This document shows, in pieces, positions 28,424-37,554 of a stretch of 64,000 nt of DNA. The stretch comes from CAVSUB01 sp963730995 (lineage in GTDB: Bacteria > Acidobacteriota > Vicinamibacteria > Vicinamibacterales > 2-12-FULL-66-21): positions 992,001-1,056,000 of the forward strand of contig CAVSUB010000001.1 in the NCBI GenBank assembly GCA_963730995.1, given 5' to 3'. Both the position numbers and the translations under genes were made by a program. The notes under the pieces are model-generated. The model did no database searches and had not been told where the DNA came from. It saw only the letters and a list, made by a program, of their open reading frames with translations. Numbering within the stretch: position 1 is the first letter of the stretch; each line of letters starts with the position of its first letter.

Positions 28424-30525
28424 ATGCATACACGCAACATCACTATCGGGCGACAGACGCTGTCGATCGAGACGGGCCGGCTGGCCAAGCAGGCCGACGG
28501 CGCCGTTGTCGTTCGCTCGGGCGACACCATGGTCCTCGTGACCGCCTGTGCCGCGGCGAACCCGCGCGAAGGCATCGATTTCCTGCCGTTGACGGTCGAC
28601 TACCGTGAGTACACGTACGCGTCCGGCCGGATTCCGGGCGGTTTCTTCAAGCGCGAAGGCAAACCGAGCGAGAAGGAAGTGCTCACGAGCCGGCTCATCG
28701 ATCGCCCGATCAGACCGCTCTTCCCCGCCGGATGGCGCCACGAAACACAGATCGTTGCGCTCGTGCTCTCCGCCGACGTCGAGAACGACAGCGACGTGCT
28801 GGCCATCACCGGAGCGTCGGCGGCCCTCGCAATCGCCAGCGTGCCGTTTACGCGCAGCATCGCGGGCGTGCGGGTCGGACTGATCGATGGCGAGTTCTTG
28901 ATCAACCCGACGTTCGAGCAGCGGCGCCGCAGCCGTCTCGATCTGATTGTGGCGGGCAGCAAGGACGCCATCGTGATGGTCGAAGCGGGCTCGAAGGAAG
29001 TCTCCGAAGAGGAGATGGTCCAGGCGCTCGATCGCGCGCACGCTGCCATCAAGGAAATCGTGGCCGGCATTGAGGCCCTCGCGAGAGACGCCGGGAAGAA
29101 GAAGCTCGAGGTCAAGCGGAAGGAGTATCGAAGGAGCTCTACGACGAGGTCGAGAGCAAGGCGTACGCCCCGCTTGCCGCGGCGATGCGGATCAAGGACA
29201 AGCTCGAGAACTATGCGAGCGTCGACAGGGTCCTTGCGGAATTGCTCGCCGGCATCCCCGACACCGAGCCGGACCGTCGCGTGGACGCGAAAGGGATCTT
29301 CAAGGAGCTCAAGGAAAAGGTGATGCGCGACGAGGCGCTCGAGCGCGGGAAGCGGCTGGACGGCCGCGCGTTCGACGAGATTCGTCCGATCACGATCGAG
29401 GTCGGCGTCCTTCCCCGCGCGCACGGCTCCGCGGTGTTCACGAGAGGTGAGACGCAGGCGCTCGTGACCGCGACGCTCGGGACTGCCGAGGACCAGCAGA
29501 AAATCGAGATGGTCGACGGTGAGATCTGGAAGCGCTTCATGCTCCACTACAACTTCCCGCCCTTCTCGGTCGGCGAAGTGCAGTTCCTCCGCGGCCCTGG
29601 CCGCCGCGAGATCGGTCACGGGGCGCTCGCCGAGCGCGCGCTCACCCCGATGGTCCCTCCCGAAGAGAAGTTCCCCTACACCGTCCGCGTCGTCTCCGAC
29701 ATCCTCGAATCCAACGGGTCATCGTCCATGGCCTCGGTCTGCGGCGGATCACTGGCCATGATGGATGCCGGCGTCCCGATGACGGCTCCCGTCGCCGGCG
29801 TCGCGATGGGGCTCATCATGGACGAGCAGACGGGCAAGTACGCGGTGCTCAGCGACATCGCGGGGGCCGAGGATCACTACGGCGACATGGATTTCAAGGT
29901 CACGGGAACGGCGACGGGGATCACCGCCCTCCAGATGGATATCAAGGTTTCGGGGATTACGACCGAGATCATGAGAAAGGCGCTGGAGCAGGCGCGGGTG
30001 GGCCGGCTGTTCATCCTCGACAAGATGCAGGCGACGCTCTCGACCGCACGGACCGACGTCTCGACCTACGCCCCGCGCATCGTGACGCTCCGGATTCCAG
30101 TCGACAAGATTCGCGACGTCATCGGGCCTGGCGGCAAGATGATCCGCAGCATCATCGAGCGGACCGGGGTCAAGATCGACGTCGAAGACGACGGCCGGGT
30201 CAACGTGGCGTCGGCAGACGAAGCGTCGGCGCAGAAGGCGATCGGGATTATTCAGGAGCTGACCGCCACGCCCGAGCTGAACAAGACCTACATGGGTAAG
30301 GTCCAGCGGATTACAGATTTCGGCGCCTTCGTCGAAATCATGCCTGGTCTCGACGGTCTCCTGCATGTGTCCGAGATCGCGCACTACCGGGTAAAGGACG
30401 TGCGGGACGAGCTGAAAGAAGGGGAGCAGGTGATGGTCAAGGTGATCAACATCGACCCCTCGGGCAAGATACGTCTCAGCCGTAAAGCGTTGATACAACC
30501 GGAGGAAGGGCAGAAAACGCGGTAG
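28424..30525 (+). CDS. pnp: Polyribonucleotide nucleotidyltransferase (PNPase), one frameshift
   Basis: A 3'-5' phosphorolytic exoribonuclease of the RNA degradosome. First RNase PH domain at ASGRIPGGFFKREGKPSE; helical linker interrupted by a one-base loss near 29132. The second RNase PH domain (RAHGSAVFTRGETQALV, GSSSMASVCGGSLAMMDAG), a KH domain (VIGPGGKMIRSI) and an S1 domain (GKVQRITDFGAFVEI) follow. Adding one base restores about 700 residues, the normal length. Because PNPase is strongly conserved and both halves are intact, I read this as a sequence error. It is the only shift in the window that points to a missing base. Confidence 0.94.
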
Positions 30526-30655
30526 ACGGCCTGGCTGGCAACCAAAGCTCCAGTCGGGACGTCTCAACTTCAGGGCCTCAAGCTCGGCCGCACGTCTTGA
30601 TGTGCGCCGAACCGGGCCCCGAACTTGAAAGGCCGACCGGAGGAAGGTAACAGCC

Positions 30656-31033
30656 ATGGCATCTCTCACGAGCCGTCGTCGTTCGATCGCAGTGATCGTC
30701 GGCTCCCTGGGCTTCCTCGCGGCGCTGTGGAGTGCCACGGACGCACGAGAACAGGGCAAGGTGGTCGAAGTCACCGTCGACGGCGACCACTACACGTTCG
30801 CTCCCGCCCGTATCGAGGTCCAGAAAGACGACCTCGTCAAAATCACGTTCCACGCAAAAGACATCGCCCACAGCTTCACGGTCGATGCCTATCGCATCGC
30901 CAAGCGCGCCGCAGCGGGCCAGACAGTCGTGTTCGAGTTCCGCGCCGACCAGGCCGGCAACTTCCCCTTCTATTGCAACCTGACGCAGGACGACAAGTGC
31001 AAGCAGATGAAGGGGGAGATCGTAGTGCGATAG
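30656..31033 (+). CDS. Secreted cupredoxin-domain protein
   Basis: 125 residues: a signal peptide or membrane anchor (residues 8-28), then a single cupredoxin-like beta-barrel. Candidate copper ligands are His in DIAHSFTVD, Cys in FYCNLTQDDKC and Met in KQMKGE, similar to the C-terminal copper-binding loop of cytochrome oxidase subunit II and related proteins. The two Cys are eight residues apart, not four, and the second His is missing, so a binuclear CuA centre is unlikely. A GGAGGAAGG sequence (30639-30647) precedes the ATG. It probably carries an electron or copper in the periplasm. Confidence 0.75.
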   Translation: MASLTSRRRSIAVIVGSLGFLAALWSATDAREQGKVVEVTVDGDHYTFAPARIEVQKDDLVKITFHAKDIAHSFTVDAYRIAKRAAAGQTVVFEFRADQAGNFPFYCNLTQDDKCKQMKGEIVVR

Positions 31034-31041
31034 CGATCGTG

Positions 31042-31208
31042 TCGGGACTCGGGATCCGGGACTCGGGAAGACTCGAAGATCCGTTTCGAAGGCTCTACAG
31101 AGTGCGGATGGTGGCCGCACCTGGCGTGGCAATTCCTTAGGGTTCAAACCCGGCCGGCTGAGTTTTGCGAAATTTTCGAGCGGCGAGCCCCGAGCGGCGA
31201 GTCCCGAC
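31042..31208. repeat. Repeat element (same family as the insertion in rimO) between the cupredoxin and DUF1624 genes
   Basis: The left part (TCGGGACTCGGGATCCGGGA, from 31042) and right part (CGAGCGGCGAGCCCCGAG, 31177-31194, then CGGCGAGTCCCGAC) are inverted relatives. They enclose about 100 bases with no supported gene. The 18-mer is identical to one inside rimO. It begins nine bases after a stop codon. Confidence 0.75.
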
Positions 31209-31217
31209 GGTTCAGCG

Positions 31218-32385
31218 TCAGAGATAAGCGAGCCACCACTCCCCTCTCCGCTCCTTCACCCCCGCGAACCACCGGCAGAGCGGATACATCGTCAGAACCA
31301 CGCCGCCCCATATCAGGTAGACGACCGGCAGCGAGTAGCCCCAGCCAGGAGGCGGGCTGAACGGATAGTGCGCGAGATCGGGCGATTCGAACATCCAGTG
31401 CGCCGACCCGTTTTGCGCGTAGCAGACCAGGACAGCCAGCAGATGAATCAGGAAGAAGTGCAGGACGTAGTAGAAGAGCGGCACTTTCCCGATCGTCACC
31501 GCGGGCCGGAGCGCGCGCGGCGTTCCGGCATCGACGGCCCACAGGACCATCAGCATCGGACCGAGCGTCATCAGCAGGAAGAGCAATGACGGCGGGTACT
31601 TCGTCGTGTTCAGAAAAGATAGCGCGGTGAAGAGCGCTGATTTCTGCGTCGCCCACCGCGCGGCGTCGCCGTAGGCATTGATTCCGCGCATCACCAGAAA
31701 GCCGAGCGTCAGCGCCGACCCGAGACCCAGCAGGAATGCGCGCCGGCGCTCGCTCTCCCATGAGTAGACCTGCCCCAGCGCGAACCCCACCGCCGTGACC
31801 CCGATCCAGGGGATCAGCGGATAGGCGACGAACACGACGTGCTCGGGCGTGTTGAGGACGAAGCCTGGTGAGTGCAGGATCGACCAGATTGGGTTCGCGG
31901 ATCGGACCGAATCGAAAAGGTTGTGGCCGGCAATCAGGATGGCGCCGAACGCGGTGATAGCACCTACGCGGAAGACGGACGAGCGCCCCCAGCACGATCA
32001 TGGACCAACCCAGCGCCCACAAGACGACGAGCATGGTCATTCGAAAGTCGAGGTTGAACTGGTAGCTCAGTGCCCGGACGACGACGAGTTCAAGAAAGAT
32101 CAGCCACAGCCCGCGAGTGAGCAGGAACCATGACAGTTCGCGTGGCGTTCGCCGCCTGAGTGACAGGTACGCGCCCGTTCCTGTCAGCAGGAAGAAGACC
32201 GGCGCACAGTAATACGTAATCCAGCGTGTGAGGAACAAGGCGGCGCTGGCGCTCGCAAGGTTCGTCGGGTTCTGCCCCGGGATCCCGAAGAAGTCCCGCG
32301 TGTGATCGAGGGCCATCACGATCATGATCGCGCCGCGGAGGAGGTCGATCGACTCGAGACGCTGCCTGTCGAGCGAGACGCTCAA
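31218..32385 (-). CDS. DUF1624-type polytopic membrane protein (heparan-alpha-glucosaminide acetyltransferase-like), one frameshift
   Basis: The N-terminal part ESIDLLRGAIMIVMALDHTRD carries the DUF1624 hallmark (LRG..M..ALDHTRDFF). About ten hydrophobic helices follow. Members are related to acetyltransferases that move acetyl groups across membranes onto sugars; no substrate is known here. The frame changes near 31970, with VGAITAFGAILIAGHNLFD bridging into the second frame, consistent with an extra base. The start is a TTG directly after the stop of the permease gene, so the two form an operon. Reconstructed length is about 388 residues. Confidence 0.75.
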
Positions 32386-33894
32386 CTACACCGACTCCTT
32401 GACGGTCGGTCCTGCGACGACGTGAAACGCCCGCAACCGGCTCCTTCGATACCCGTACGCGAAGTACAGCACCACTCCAATCACCATCCAGATGATCAAG
32501 CGTTCCCACGTGGAGCGCGGCAGCCCCAACATCAATAGAAGGCTTACGGCGGCGGAAAGCAGGGGCAACAGCGGCACGAAGGGCATACGGAAGGGTCGCG
32601 GCAGGTCGGGCCGGGTCCGCCGCAGCACAATCACGCCCAGCGAGACGATCACGAAGGCCATGAGGGTACCGATGCTGACCAGATTCCCCAGCGTGGCGAT
32701 CGGCGTCAAGCCCGCGGCGATCGCCACCACCACGCCCGTGACGATCGTGGAGATGTGTGGCGTGTGGTACCGGGGATGGATTCGCGACGCCCAGGCGGGC
32801 AGGAGACCGTCGCGCGCCATCGCCAGGAAGATCCGCGGCTGGGCGAGCATCATCACGAGCATGACCGAGCTCAAGCCCGCCAGCGCGCCTACGGTCACGA
32901 GCACTCGCACGACCGCCATCATCGACTGCCACGGAGTGCCAATGGCGCGATCGGCGGCAGCCTCCACCGACAGCACGAGCGGCGCTGGCTGGTTCAACAT
33001 CGCCTTGTACGGCACCAGGCCCACCATCACCCCCGACACGAGCACGTAGAGCACGGTGCAGATGACGAGCGACCCGAGAATCCCGCGCGGCAGATCGCGT
33101 TGGGGGTTGCGCGCTTCCTGAGCGGACGTCGAGACCGCGTCGAAGCCGATGTAGGCAAAAAAGATGACTCCTGCTCCGCGAAGGATGCCGCTCCATCCGT
33201 ACTCACCGAACGTCCCGGTGTTCGGCGGGATGAACGGGTGCCAGTTCGCCCGATCGATGAATAGCGCCCCCGAGGCGATCACGACCAGAACGACGGCGAC
33301 CTTGATCACGACGACGACAGCGTTCGCCGTAGCCGACTCGCTGACGCCGACGACGAGAAGCGCCGTCACCGCAATCGTTACCAGCACAGCCGGGATGTTG
33401 AAGACCGCCGTCACCGGGTCACCGCCGGGCACCGGCACAATCGTGCCTGGCGCGGCGCTGAGAGCAGCCGGGAAGCTCAAGCCCAGCTGGTGCAGAAAAG
33501 TGATGAAGTTGCCCGACCACCCCACGGCGACCGTCGCAGCGCCGAGCGCATACTCCAGAATCAGGTCCCAGCCGATCACCCAGGCGACGAATTCGCCCAG
33601 GGTCGCATAGGCGTAAGTGTAGGCGGAGCCGGCGACCGGCACGCTCGCGGCGAACTCCGAGTAGCAGAGCGCGGCAAGCGCGCTCACGAGGCCGGCGACC
33701 AGCATCGAGATCACAATGGCCGGGCCCGCGTTCGCGGCGGCCGCCTGACCGGTCAGAACGAAGATCCCGGTGCCGATGATGGCACCCACACCAAGCATCA
33801 TCAATTGCGTCGGTCCAAGCACGCGCTTCAACCCGGGGCCGCCGAGCTGTTCGTCCTTGATCTGCTCGATTGTCTTTGTCGCCAGGATGGACAT
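32386..33894 (-). CDS. APC-family amino-acid permease
   Basis: 502 residues with about 12-13 membrane helices. The N-terminal consensus GVGAIIGTGIFVLTGQAAAANAG, the YSEFAASVPVAGSAYTYAYA segment and FFAYIGFDAVSTSAQEARNPQRDLP identify the cationic/neutral amino-acid transporter branch of the APC superfamily. Likely an H+-coupled or facilitated amino-acid uptake carrier; the substrate is not determined. It is transcribed divergently from the wHTH/propeller gene, sharing a 110-base region with a palindromic operator candidate. The downstream membrane gene follows without a gap. Confidence 0.88.
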   Translation of the reverse strand: MSILATKTIEQIKDEQLGGPGLKRVLGPTQLMMLGVGAIIGTGIFVLTGQAAAANAGPAIVISMLVAGLVSALAALCYSEFAASVPVAGSAYTYAYATLGEFVAWVIGWDLILEYALGAATVAVGWSGNFITFLHQLGLSFPAALSAAPGTIVPVPGGDPVTAVFNIPAVLVTIAVTALLVVGVSESATANAVVVVIKVAVVLVVIASGALFIDRANWHPFIPPNTGTFGEYGWSGILRGAGVIFFAYIGFDAVSTSAQEARNPQRDLPRGILGSLVICTVLYVLVSGVMVGLVPYKAMLNQPAPLVLSVEAAADRAIGTPWQSMMAVVRVLVTVGALAGLSSVMLVMMLAQPRIFLAMARDGLLPAWASRIHPRYHTPHISTIVTGVVVAIAAGLTPIATLGNLVSIGTLMAFVIVSLGVIVLRRTRPDLPRPFRMPFVPLLPLLSAAVSLLLMLGLPRSTWERLIIWMVIGVVLYFAYGYRRSRLRAFHVVAGPTVKESV

Positions 33895-33962
33895 CGCTCA
33901 ACACACTGTCGCAAGCCCCCGCGGAAGTCTTGAAGCCCTCGTCAACCGTGTGCAAGAAAGCC

Positions 33963-33991
33963 TTAAGAACTTCTTAAACCCACGCTAACAT
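33963..33991 (+). promoter_or_regulatory. Promoter with an overlapping palindromic operator before the wHTH/propeller gene
   Basis: TTAAGAA-C-TTCTTAA is a perfect 15-base palindrome at 33963-33977. Its left half is also the best -35 box (TTAAGA, 33963-33968). It is spaced 17 bases from TAACAT (33986-33991), a -10-like box 13 bases before the ATG. A protein bound to the palindrome would block this promoter and could also affect the divergent permease gene. The wHTH product downstream is one candidate binder. Confidence 0.5.
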
Positions 33992-34004
33992 CGGCATTTC
34001 CTGG

Positions 34005-36191
34005 ATGGCGACCACAGACCTTCCGGCGGCGCCACGGCTTCGCCGACCGATCCTCGCGTTCGGGCCGTTCACCTTCGAGCCGGACAATCAGCTCTTGCGC
34101 CGTGGTCCGGACGACGTCGCGGCTCCGCCGAGGGTGCTCGGCGTCCTGGATCTCCTGCTCGAGCGCGCAGGCGATCTCGTGTCGCGCCAGGATTTGATCG
34201 ATCGGGTCTGGAAGGATGCGTTCGTCACGGACACTTCGCTGGCCGAGGCTGTCAGCGGGTTGCGCCAGCTTCTGGGCGATGACCCGCAATTCCCGACCTA
34301 CATCCAGACCCTCCACCGGCGCGGGTATCGCTTTGTCGCACCGGTAGAGGTCCGCGAACGTCAGCCGGCTACCCCGCCGGCGCCGCCGAGCACGGCTCAA
34401 AGGGAGGTCGTGTCGCCCTCCATCGGCTGGCAGCTCGTGCCGTGGAGTGCCGCGGCGCTCTGTGGGCTCATTGCGCTGATCTCTCTTTACCAACTCACAC
34501 ATCGTCAAACGCCGCAACCCGTCGCTGGCCGTTTCGCGGTCTCGCTCCCGCCGGGCCAGCATTTCGACTCTCGTGGGTTGGCCGTCACGCTAGCGCCGGA
34601 TGGTGGCACGACAGCGTGGTCCGCCTGCGCGCCAGATGGATGCCGTATCTACGTGAGGCCGCTCGACAGGCTGGATCCCGTCGCCGTGACCGGAACAGAC
34701 GATGCCGCTTCACCGTTCTTCTCGCCCGACGGCGCCTGGCTGGGATTCTTCGCCGGCGGAAAGCTGAAGAAGGTGCCTCTGTCGGGCGGCACGCCCAGCA
34801 CTGTCGTTGACGTCGCCCAGCCACTGGGCGCCGTGTGGACACCCGACGGCCGGATCATCTTCGGCAGCTCTCTGACAGGCGGCTTGTGGCAGGTTTCGGA
34901 GAACGGTGGACGCCCGGAGCCTTTGACGGCGCCGCGTCAGGAGAACGGCGAGGTGCGTCATGCCTGGCCGTCTCTGGCCCGTGACGGACGCACGCTGTTC
35001 TTCTCGATCGGCACGACGCTCGAAGAGGATGCGCCCTCGCGAGTAGCCGTGGCGACGCTGCAGGGCCGCAGCACCTTGACAGGTTGGACGACGCTGGTGG
35101 CCGGCGCAGGGATCGCGCGGCCCCTCGCGGACGACTTGATCGTATTCGCGCGTGGGTCCGAGCTGGAGGCGGTCAGGTTCGATTCGGTCGCACGCGCGCT
35201 CGTCGGCGCGCCGCAAACGCTCGTCGCCGCAGTGGCAGGCATCGAGGGCCGAGCGCAGTTCGCCGTGTCCGCATCCGGATCGCTGTTCTACGTGCCACCG
35301 GCCAACGACTCGCCCGGCCTGACGAGAATCGGATGGCACGTGCGAGACGGCGTCCCATTTCAATCCCTGCCCTTCAAGGAGCCCGGCGGCGTTCCGGTTC
35401 TTTCGAGGGATGGGTTGCGGATCGCGTGGGCCGGACCCGTCGAGAGCGTCCGTACGGACATCCATGTGGCCGATGTTCAACGGGGTGCCGTCGCCCGCAT
35501 CACGCATGACGGCGTCAATTCGTCGCCGGTGTGGTCGCCGGACGGGCAGCACCTCTACTTCGCGCGCCGGGACACCGGCATGTTCCGCATTGCTTCGATT
35601 GACGGCGACGGCGGGCATCTGGCGCTCATGCCAGAGACGACTCGACACGCGTTTCCTGGAGCCGTGTCGGCCGACGGCCGCACGCTCGCGTTCGTTGTGT
35701 CCGGTGAGAGCACGAAGAGCGATATCTGGGTCGTTGCACCGTCGGACTGGTCGAGGGCGCGCGAGGTCGTGCACTCCGGATTCGACGAGGCAGGCCCGGC
35801 GCTCTCGACCGACGGATCGCTGCTGGCCTACCAATCAGATGAGGGTGGAAAGTGGGACGTCTACGTCCAGAGGATCGCCGACGGCCGGCGCGCCATCGTA
35901 TCCACGAACGGCGGCGATCGACCCTTGTGGTCGTTGGATGGCACATCCATCGTCTATCGTTCCGGCGGTTCCCTGCTGCGGGCGTCGGTCAGCGGCGAGA
36001 CCCTGACCGTGGGAGATCCGACTCCGATAGCAGACCTCCGCGCCTCTGCCCCTCTGGGACTCAGCCCCGACGGTCGCGTGCTGATCGACGGAGGCGCCGC
36101 GACGGCCAGCGCGTCGGCTGTCATGGCATTGCACTGGGACGAGGAGGCGCGACGGCTGCTCGGACCGCCGGCAGGGGTGATGCCGCGGTAG
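34005..36191 (+). CDS. Membrane-anchored winged-helix protein with a C-terminal PD40/TolB-like beta-propeller
   Basis: 728 residues in three parts. Residues about 18-110 form an OmpR/PhoB-type winged helix (FGPFTFEPDNQLLRRG, VSRQDLIDRVWKDAFVTD, YIQTLHRRGYRF). One membrane helix lies at about 147-165. The rest is a TolB-like propeller with repeated SPDG-type turns (FFSPDGAWLGFF, WTPDGRIIFGS, WSPDGQHLYFARR). The layout puts a DNA-binding domain in the cytoplasm and a propeller outside, as in ToxR/CadC-like one-component sensors; no receiver domain is present. Such proteins are abundant in acidobacteria and their ligands are unknown. An operator-like palindrome lies 28 bases upstream. Confidence 0.85.
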   Translation: MATTDLPAAPRLRRPILAFGPFTFEPDNQLLRRGPDDVAAPPRVLGVLDLLLERAGDLVSRQDLIDRVWKDAFVTDTSLAEAVSGLRQLLGDDPQFPTYIQTLHRRGYRFVAPVEVRERQPATPPAPPSTAQREVVSPSIGWQLVPWSAAALCGLIALISLYQLTHRQTPQPVAGRFAVSLPPGQHFDSRGLAVTLAPDGGTTAWSACAPDGCRIYVRPLDRLDPVAVTGTDDAASPFFSPDGAWLGFFAGGKLKKVPLSGGTPSTVVDVAQPLGAVWTPDGRIIFGSSLTGGLWQVSENGGRPEPLTAPRQENGEVRHAWPSLARDGRTLFFSIGTTLEEDAPSRVAVATLQGRSTLTGWTTLVAGAGIARPLADDLIVFARGSELEAVRFDSVARALVGAPQTLVAAVAGIEGRAQFAVSASGSLFYVPPANDSPGLTRIGWHVRDGVPFQSLPFKEPGGVPVLSRDGLRIAWAGPVESVRTDIHVADVQRGAVARITHDGVNSSPVWSPDGQHLYFARRDTGMFRIASIDGDGGHLALMPETTRHAFPGAVSADGRTLAFVVSGESTKSDIWVVAPSDWSRAREVVHSGFDEAGPALSTDGSLLAYQSDEGGKWDVYVQRIADGRRAIVSTNGGDRPLWSLDGTSIVYRSGGSLLRASVSGETLTVGDPTPIADLRASAPLGLSPDGRVLIDGGAATASASAVMALHWDEEARRLLGPPAGVMPR

Positions 36192-36205
36192 GCGACGTTG
36201 TCCAT

Positions 36206-36338
36206 GTGGGGGCGGGCCTTCAGGCCCGCCAGGCGGGGTCTGCAGACCCCGCCCTACAGCTGACAAGACCGCATGTTTGCCCACGTGGGGCGGGCCTTTC
36301 AGGCCCGCAAGGCGGGGTCTGAAGACCCCGCCCTACAG
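36206..36338. repeat. Two tandem copies of a double-palindrome element
   Basis: Copy 1 (36206-36259) and copy 2 (36285-36338) each contain GCGGGCCT/AGGCCCGC and then GGCGGGGTCT/AGACCCCGCC, ending in the same CCCTACAG. The copies differ by a few bases, and the spacer is unrelated. They fill the gap between the converging wHTH and M48 genes and could terminate transcription or be a dispersed mobile palindrome. Confidence 0.85.
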
Positions 36339-36359
36339 GGACACAAGATGGCTCCGGGA

Positions 36360-37478
36360 CTAGACGGAGTCCCTCGAGAACTCCCGCGCAGCCGAGATCC
36401 GCTGTTCGACCGGCGGATGGGAGTGGAACAGCCATAGCGCGAGGCGGGACGGATTCGTCTCGGCCAGGTTCTGCGTGCCAAGGCGCCGCATGGCCGACAC
36501 GAACGCCGCAGGACGGGCCGTCAAGGCGAGCGCATAGCGATCCGCGCGCCGCTCGTGGTGACGTGAGAGCAGATTCAGAACGGGTATCGCACAGAGCATC
36601 AAAGCGCCGCCAACAAGGACCACCAGCGGCAGGCCGGCCACGTCAGACGGCCCCAGGAGCGCAAGCGGACGCCACAGCAGGCTGAGCGCGAGCGCCGACA
36701 ATCCCAGCGCCGACGCGATGAGCGCGGCTTCGGCGACGAGCCCTGTGAGCATGTCGCGGTGCGCGTGATGCCCCAACTCGTGGGCCAGAATGACCTCGAT
36801 CTCGTCGTCCGAGTACTCTGCGAGGAGCGTATCGGACACCAGCACGCGCCGGGTCCGGCCGCTCCCGACAAGCGCGGCGTTCGCCCGTCGTGTTTTGGCG
36901 CCGAGGCCCCACTCGTACACGCCCAGCACGCGCACACCGGCGCGCTCTGACAGCGTCTTCAGGCGATCCTGCAGATCCTGCCGATCCAGCGGCCTGAAGC
37001 GGTAGAAGAGCGGGAGCAGAACGATTGGTGCGAGCCCCGCGAGAAGTGCAATGCCGCACGCAAACGCGGCTGACGACGCGAGCCACCAGGCGCGCGGCCA
37101 CTCGCGCATCGACGCGTACACGATCTCCGCTGCCGCGAGGGCCAGCACCATGTTCACCAGAGCGGCCTTGACGTAGTCGCGGACGAACTCCCCTCTCGAC
37201 TCCGACGAGAGACCGTATCGACGCTCGAGCAGAAAGCCGTCGTAGAACGCCAGCGGCAGGGCGAGGAGGACCTGAATTGATACCAGAAGGAAGACGTAGA
37301 TGGCGATCGTGCCGGCCGCATCCGCCTCGGCGCCTGACGCGCGGACAGCGAGGTCTCTGAGACGCGCGGACCCGCCGCTTTCGAGCAACAGCGCCAGGAG
37401 CACGGCGTTGAGCGCCACGGCGAAGCCCGCGGCGCGCCGCTTGAGCCGATGGTAACGGACTGACTTGTCTTCGTTCAC
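36360..37478 (-). CDS. M48-family zinc metalloprotease (Ste24/CAAX protease-like)
   Basis: 372 residues, a membrane protease with several hydrophobic helices in the first half (residues 15-160). The zinc motif HELGHH lies in EVILAHELGHHAHRD, and the third ligand Glu lies in ERRADRYAL. It also has the N-terminal DUF3267-like helical region (FYDGFLLERRYGLSSE) typical of the bacterial Ste24 branch. The known homologues cut CAAX-type or misfolded membrane proteins; the bacterial target is unknown. It lies 76 bases downstream of smc on the same strand. Confidence 0.88.
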   Translation of the reverse strand: MNEDKSVRYHRLKRRAAGFAVALNAVLLALLLESGGSARLRDLAVRASGAEADAAGTIAIYVFLLVSIQVLLALPLAFYDGFLLERRYGLSSESRGEFVRDYVKAALVNMVLALAAAEIVYASMREWPRAWWLASSAAFACGIALLAGLAPIVLLPLFYRFRPLDRQDLQDRLKTLSERAGVRVLGVYEWGLGAKTRRANAALVGSGRTRRVLVSDTLLAEYSDDEIEVILAHELGHHAHRDMLTGLVAEAALIASALGLSALALSLLWRPLALLGPSDVAGLPLVVLVGGALMLCAIPVLNLLSRHHERRADRYALALTARPAAFVSAMRRLGTQNLAETNPSRLALWLFHSHPPVEQRISAAREFSRDSV

Positions 37479-37554
37479 CGGCTGTCAGTGTAAACGGGGA
37501 TCGGCGAGAGGATCGCTCGATCTGCCTGCTGATCGCAGCTTGGCCGATCCCGGG

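Noticed and set aside
28424..30525. pnp as a pseudogene
   Set aside because: Both halves are fully conserved and one added base restores the normal length; sequence error is more likely.
36206..36338. Simple rho-independent terminators for the wHTH gene
   Set aside because: The stems lack T tracts and occur as two copies of a larger conserved unit, so I list them as a repeat; a terminator effect is possible but not shown.
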